64,000 nt of DNA from a virus: the IMG/VR virus record IMGVR_UViG_3300035698_006183, positions 24,797-88,796 of that record; one strand, given 5' to 3'. The notes beneath the pieces were generated by a model. The model worked only from the letters and a program-made list of their open reading frames with translations. It searched no databases and was not told the DNA's origin. The stretch's first letter is position 1. Each line of letters begins with the position of its first letter. Of this stretch, positions 61,151 through 64,000 are shown piece after piece. The translations under genes and the position numbers were made by a program.

Positions 61151-62742
61151 TAGTTATTACTGTAGCTCGGAAACCATTTCCGAAGACACTGGTGGATAAC
61201 ATCCACCAGAATGGGACGGGTGCATTAAACATTGATGCCAGCCGTATAGCTCCCACTGGGGAATGGCTGGGCGGTGGTGATGAACATGCAGCTACCATAG
61301 ATAAAAAACGAAGTGACTGGAGCCAGCCGTGGATGCACCGACCTGAAGATGCCCAACGTCATGCCGACATGATGAAAGAGGACATCCGACGACATTCATT
61401 GATGGGTAGGTTCCCTTCAAACGTCATCTTCGAGCATAAGCCTGAGTGTCTCTCCTTGGGAACGGCCAAAGTCAAAGGTTCCCCGCAAGTTAACTTCGAC
61501 AAACTCCCTGTAGAAGAACGAAAAGCATCAGGAGAACAGCATGGCCAAATTTGGGGTCGTGGTCGTGGGATTGGTGTGAAGGGTGTCAGTTACACAGTAG
61601 GCTTTGGTGATGACTCTGGGATGGAATCTTTCCAGTCCTGGGAGTGTGTGGGTGATTGTCCTGTACGGCAGCTTGACGTACAGAGTGGTAGTTCCAAATC
61701 TACGGGTGGCCGGACGGCCAACATCTCCACTACTTCTGTTATCTTTGGTAATGGCCAAGGTCTGGGTCAAGATATTGATGCTGATGATGTACGAGGAGAC
61801 CCTGGTTTCGGTGACTTAGGTGGAGCTTCTCGGTATTTCAAACAAATAAAACCGTCTGGTTTAATAGTCCTGTCGTTATTCGACGGACTATCCTGTGGCC
61901 AGATTGCTTTGGAACGTGCCGGTGTGAAAGTATCTCGGTATTATGCTTCCGAAATTGATAAATATGCCATGCAGGTAACTCAGAAAAACTACCCTGAGAC
62001 AATACAGCTTGGTGATGCCACAAAAATCCAATCAGAAGAACTTCCGAAGATTGACCTGTTGATTGGTGGTTCCCCCTGCCAAGGGTTCAGTTTTGCTGGT
62101 AATGGCTTGAACTTTGAAGACCCTCGGAGTAAGTTGTTCTTTGAATTTGTTCGTCTTTTGAGAGAGTTGAAGCCTAAATACTTTCTCTTGGAAAACGTGA
62201 AGATGAAGAAAGAGTATGAGTATGCTATCACTGAATTACTCGGAGTAAGTTGTGTTCGAATAAACTCGTCGTTAGTTTCAGCTCAGAATAGGCAACGATT
62301 GTACTGGACAAACATCCCTGGAGATAGTGACTATGTAATTGGAAACTATATTGGTCAGCCCGAAGATAAAGGCATCCTCTTGAAGGACCTTCTTGAATCT
62401 GGGGTAGTAGATAGAGACAAATCTTATTGTTTGGATGCTAGTTACTACAAAGGTGGTAACTGGGAACAGTATATGAGAAAGAAACGACGGCAGGTTGTAT
62501 TCCCTGACCTTGATGCTTTGAAGCTGGCTCAGGAGTTATATAAACCTGAGAAGGGTGCTACCACAAAAGAAGATGTGAACCGTGTGAAGACTCGGCTCTT
62601 AACACCTCTGGAGTGTGAGAGAATACAAACTGTTCCTGATGGGTACACAGAAGGTGCCAGTAACACTCAGCGGTACAAGATGCTTGGAAATGGATGGACT
62701 GTGGACGTTATCGTTTACATTCTGAAAAATATATTGAGGTAG
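61147..62742 (+). CDS. Chimeric methyltransferase: amino-MTase segment fused to C5 cytosine methyltransferase
   Basis: 531 aa, ATG 61147. Residues 1-235 ('ARKPFPKTLVDN', 'NGTGALNIDASRI', 'GRFPSNVIFEHKPEC', 'FGDLGGASRYFK') correspond to the 'TGALNID...ASRFF' region of amino-methyltransferases, ending before the expected HPTxKP/DPFMGSG part. At about 238 a C5 cytosine methyltransferase begins: motif I 'VLSLFDGLSCGQIALERAG', motif IV 'GGSPCQGFSFAG' with catalytic C311, motif VI 'LLENVKM', VIII 'QNRQRLYW' and X 'RYKMLGNGWTVDVI'. All catalytic C5 motifs are intact. The N-terminal piece cannot methylate alone and may supply target recognition or protein contacts. It is followed 3 bases later by another C5 methyltransferase gene. 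Confidence 0.8.
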   Translation: MIVITVARKPFPKTLVDNIHQNGTGALNIDASRIAPTGEWLGGGDEHAATIDKKRSDWSQPWMHRPEDAQRHADMMKEDIRRHSLMGRFPSNVIFEHKPECLSLGTAKVKGSPQVNFDKLPVEERKASGEQHGQIWGRGRGIGVKGVSYTVGFGDDSGMESFQSWECVGDCPVRQLDVQSGSSKSTGGRTANISTTSVIFGNGQGLGQDIDADDVRGDPGFGDLGGASRYFKQIKPSGLIVLSLFDGLSCGQIALERAGVKVSRYYASEIDKYAMQVTQKNYPETIQLGDATKIQSEELPKIDLLIGGSPCQGFSFAGNGLNFEDPRSKLFFEFVRLLRELKPKYFLLENVKMKKEYEYAITELLGVSCVRINSSLVSAQNRQRLYWTNIPGDSDYVIGNYIGQPEDKGILLKDLLESGVVDRDKSYCLDASYYKGGNWEQYMRKKRRQVVFPDLDALKLAQELYKPEKGATTKEDVNRVKTRLLTPLECERIQTVPDGYTEGASNTQRYKMLGNGWTVDVIVYILKNILR

Positions 62743-62745
62743 AGA

Positions 62746-63672
62746 ATGAACGTATTGTCGTTATTTGATGGGATGTCTTGTGGGCAGGTTGCCCTTAATA
62801 GACTGGGCATCAAGTACGGCAAGTATTATGCTTCGGAGATAGATAAATTTGCCATCCAGATAGCCCGGAAGAATTATCCTAAAACTATTCATCTTGGAGA
62901 TGTTACTCAGGTAAAGAATCTCCCACAAATAGATTTATTACTCGGTGGTTCTCCCTGTCAAGGCTTCAGTTTTGCTGGGAAGCAGTTGAATTTCAAAGAC
63001 CCTCGTAGCAAACTGTTCTTCGAGTTCGTCAGACTTCTGAAAGAATGTAAACCGAAATACTTCCTCCTGGAAAACGTGAGGATGAAGAAAGAACATCAAG
63101 CCATCATTACTGAGATGCTTGGTGTGAACTGTGTTTGTATTAACTCATCCTTAGTTTCAGCTCAGAACCGAAACAGGTTGTACTGGACGAATATCCCTGG
63201 AGATGGGGATTATGTTATTGGGAACTACATAGAGCAACCGGACAATAAGAAAATATATCTGAAGGACATAGTTGAACCTGGCAGGTTGAAAGAAAAAACC
63301 TACACCAGCAACCAGAACTTTCAGAAAAGTTTCACGGCAGACGGCACCCCTATTGTTTTCGACAGGTGTTTTAAAATAGGTGATGCTGACATGAATACTG
63401 ACTATGAGGCTATCAAACGTGTGTACTCAGTACATGGCAAATCACCCAGTCTGTTGACTATGCAGGGTGGGAACAGACAACCTAAGATAGCGGTAGATGA
63501 GAAGTATTACAGAATGCTGACTCCGTTAGAGTGTGAACGATTACAGACTCTGCCTGATGGTTATACCGAAGGTGTGAGTAACAGCCAACGATACAAAATG
63601 ATAGGGAATGGCTGGACTGTGGATGTCATAACCCACATTCTGAAGAATATACCCGAGGCAGATATCACATGA
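62746..63672 (+). CDS. C5 cytosine DNA methyltransferase
   Basis: 308 aa, ATG 62746. Motif I 'LSLFDGMSCGQVALNRLG' at the N-terminus, motif IV 'GGSPCQGFSFAGK' (catalytic C71), motif VI 'LLENVRM' (107-113), VIII 'AQNRNRLYWTNIP', a recognition region at about 180-245, IX 'LTPLECERLQTLPDGYTEG' and X 'RYKMIGNGWTVDVIT'. The enzyme transfers methyl from SAM to cytosine C5. The 'FDG.SCG.ALNR.GI.Y..YYASEID' opening resembles the Dnmt3-like small phage class. Strong similarity to genes on both sides indicates tandem duplication. The stop overlaps the next start (ATGA). Confidence 0.92.
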   Translation: MNVLSLFDGMSCGQVALNRLGIKYGKYYASEIDKFAIQIARKNYPKTIHLGDVTQVKNLPQIDLLLGGSPCQGFSFAGKQLNFKDPRSKLFFEFVRLLKECKPKYFLLENVRMKKEHQAIITEMLGVNCVCINSSLVSAQNRNRLYWTNIPGDGDYVIGNYIEQPDNKKIYLKDIVEPGRLKEKTYTSNQNFQKSFTADGTPIVFDRCFKIGDADMNTDYEAIKRVYSVHGKSPSLLTMQGGNRQPKIAVDEKYYRMLTPLECERLQTLPDGYTEGVSNSQRYKMIGNGWTVDVITHILKNIPEADIT

Positions 63673-64000
63673 ACGTATTGTCCTTGTTCGACGGGATGTC
63701 CTGTGGACAGATTGCCCTCAACAGGCTTGGCATTAAGTATGAGAACTACTTTGCCAGTGAGGTGGATAAATATGCCATCCAAATCACCCAGAAAAACTAC
63801 CCTGACACCATTCAATTAGGTGATGTCACCCAAGTATTTGCCAAGGATTTACCAAAGATTGATCTTCTTATTGGAGGTTCACCCTGCCAAGGATTCAGCT
63901 TTGCGGGTAAAGGGTTGAATTTTAAAGACTCTCGAAGTAAACTGTTCTTCGAATTCGTTAGACTCCTGAAAGAATGTAAGCCGAAGTATTTCCTCCTTGA
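63669..64000 (+). CDS. C5 cytosine DNA methyltransferase, cut by the window edge
   Basis: Starts at ATG 63669 overlapping the previous stop; 110 codons are visible and the frame is open to the right edge. It shows 'VLSLFDGMSCGQIALNRLGI', 'GGSPCQGFSFAGKGLNF' and 'FFEFVRLLKECKPKYFLL', nearly the same as the gene before it. It is the third C5 methyltransferase domain in a row. The target recognition region lies outside the window. Confidence 0.88.
   Translation, partial: MNVLSLFDGMSCGQIALNRLGIKYENYFASEVDKYAIQITQKNYPDTIQLGDVTQVFAKDLPKIDLLIGGSPCQGFSFAGKGLNFKDSRSKLFFEFVRLLKECKPKYFLL

Noticed and set aside
1-64000. tRNA genes, CRISPR arrays, integrase or insertion sequences
   Set aside because: No cloverleaf, regular spaced repeat array, recombinase motif or terminal inverted repeats were noticed in the gaps or frames read by eye.

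Overview
This window is part of the genome of a large tailed bacteriophage with a contractile-tail (myovirus-like) particle. The signs are a gp25-like baseplate wedge gene beside a baseplate-J-like gene, about 30 kb of very large tail fibre and spike genes, phage-style replication genes (DnaB-like helicase, SNF2 and UvrD helicases), tightly packed genes with many ATGA/TAATG overlaps, and strong AGGAGG ribosome binding sites. The host is not identified. Two or more lipobox signal peptides and a prepilin-type signal suggest a diderm bacterium with lipoprotein sorting and a type IV pilus or type II secretion machine. The Asp/Glu-rich lipoprotein with an Lcl/DUF1566-like domain resembles proteins I associate with Myxococcota/deltaproteobacteria; this is inference.

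Layout. (1) 1-38.9 kb, all + strand: baseplate and tail fibre genes. They run from a left-edge partial gene through gp25-like, J-like and post-J baseplate proteins to eight fibre or spike genes, four of them over 1,200 aa. Two of these (17.8 kb and 32.5 kb) are diverged paralogues. (2) 38.9-40.4 kb, + strand: an envelope module with a lipoprotein, two small proteins and a signal-peptide/C-terminal-TM protein, closed by a strong bidirectional terminator. (3) 40.5-42.2 kb, - strand: small genes, a hidden 41-aa gene with a perfect class III (prepilin) signal, and a zinc-finger/HARP-like protein. (4) 42.2-44.4 kb, + strand: a WGR-domain protein, the acidic-repeat Lcl lipoprotein and small genes. 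(5) 44.4-47.3 kb, - strand: a UvrD-like helicase and a small gene. (6) 47.3-64 kb, + strand: metallophosphoesterase, SNF2 helicase, a degenerate helicase-loader-like protein, DnaB-like helicase, then a modification/anti-restriction region. That region holds two complementary partial amino-methyltransferases, a sulfotransferase-like protein, a Lar-like zinc protein, a SLOG-family protein, a methyltransferase chimera and tandem C5 cytosine methyltransferases running off the right edge.

A 30-bp element, GGCTTAG-N14-GAGTTGTTG, occurs five times with exactly the same spacing. Each copy lies just upstream of a gene start and points into the gene, and two copies form a divergent pair. It is probably a phage-specific promoter and ties the accessory genes at 41-43 kb to the operon starting at 55.7 kb. 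The most unusual items are this element, the 41-aa prepilin-like peptide and the reshuffled methyltransferase genes. No tRNA, CRISPR array, integrase, insertion sequence or recognisable lysis enzyme was seen. No stretch longer than about 300 bases lacks a gene.
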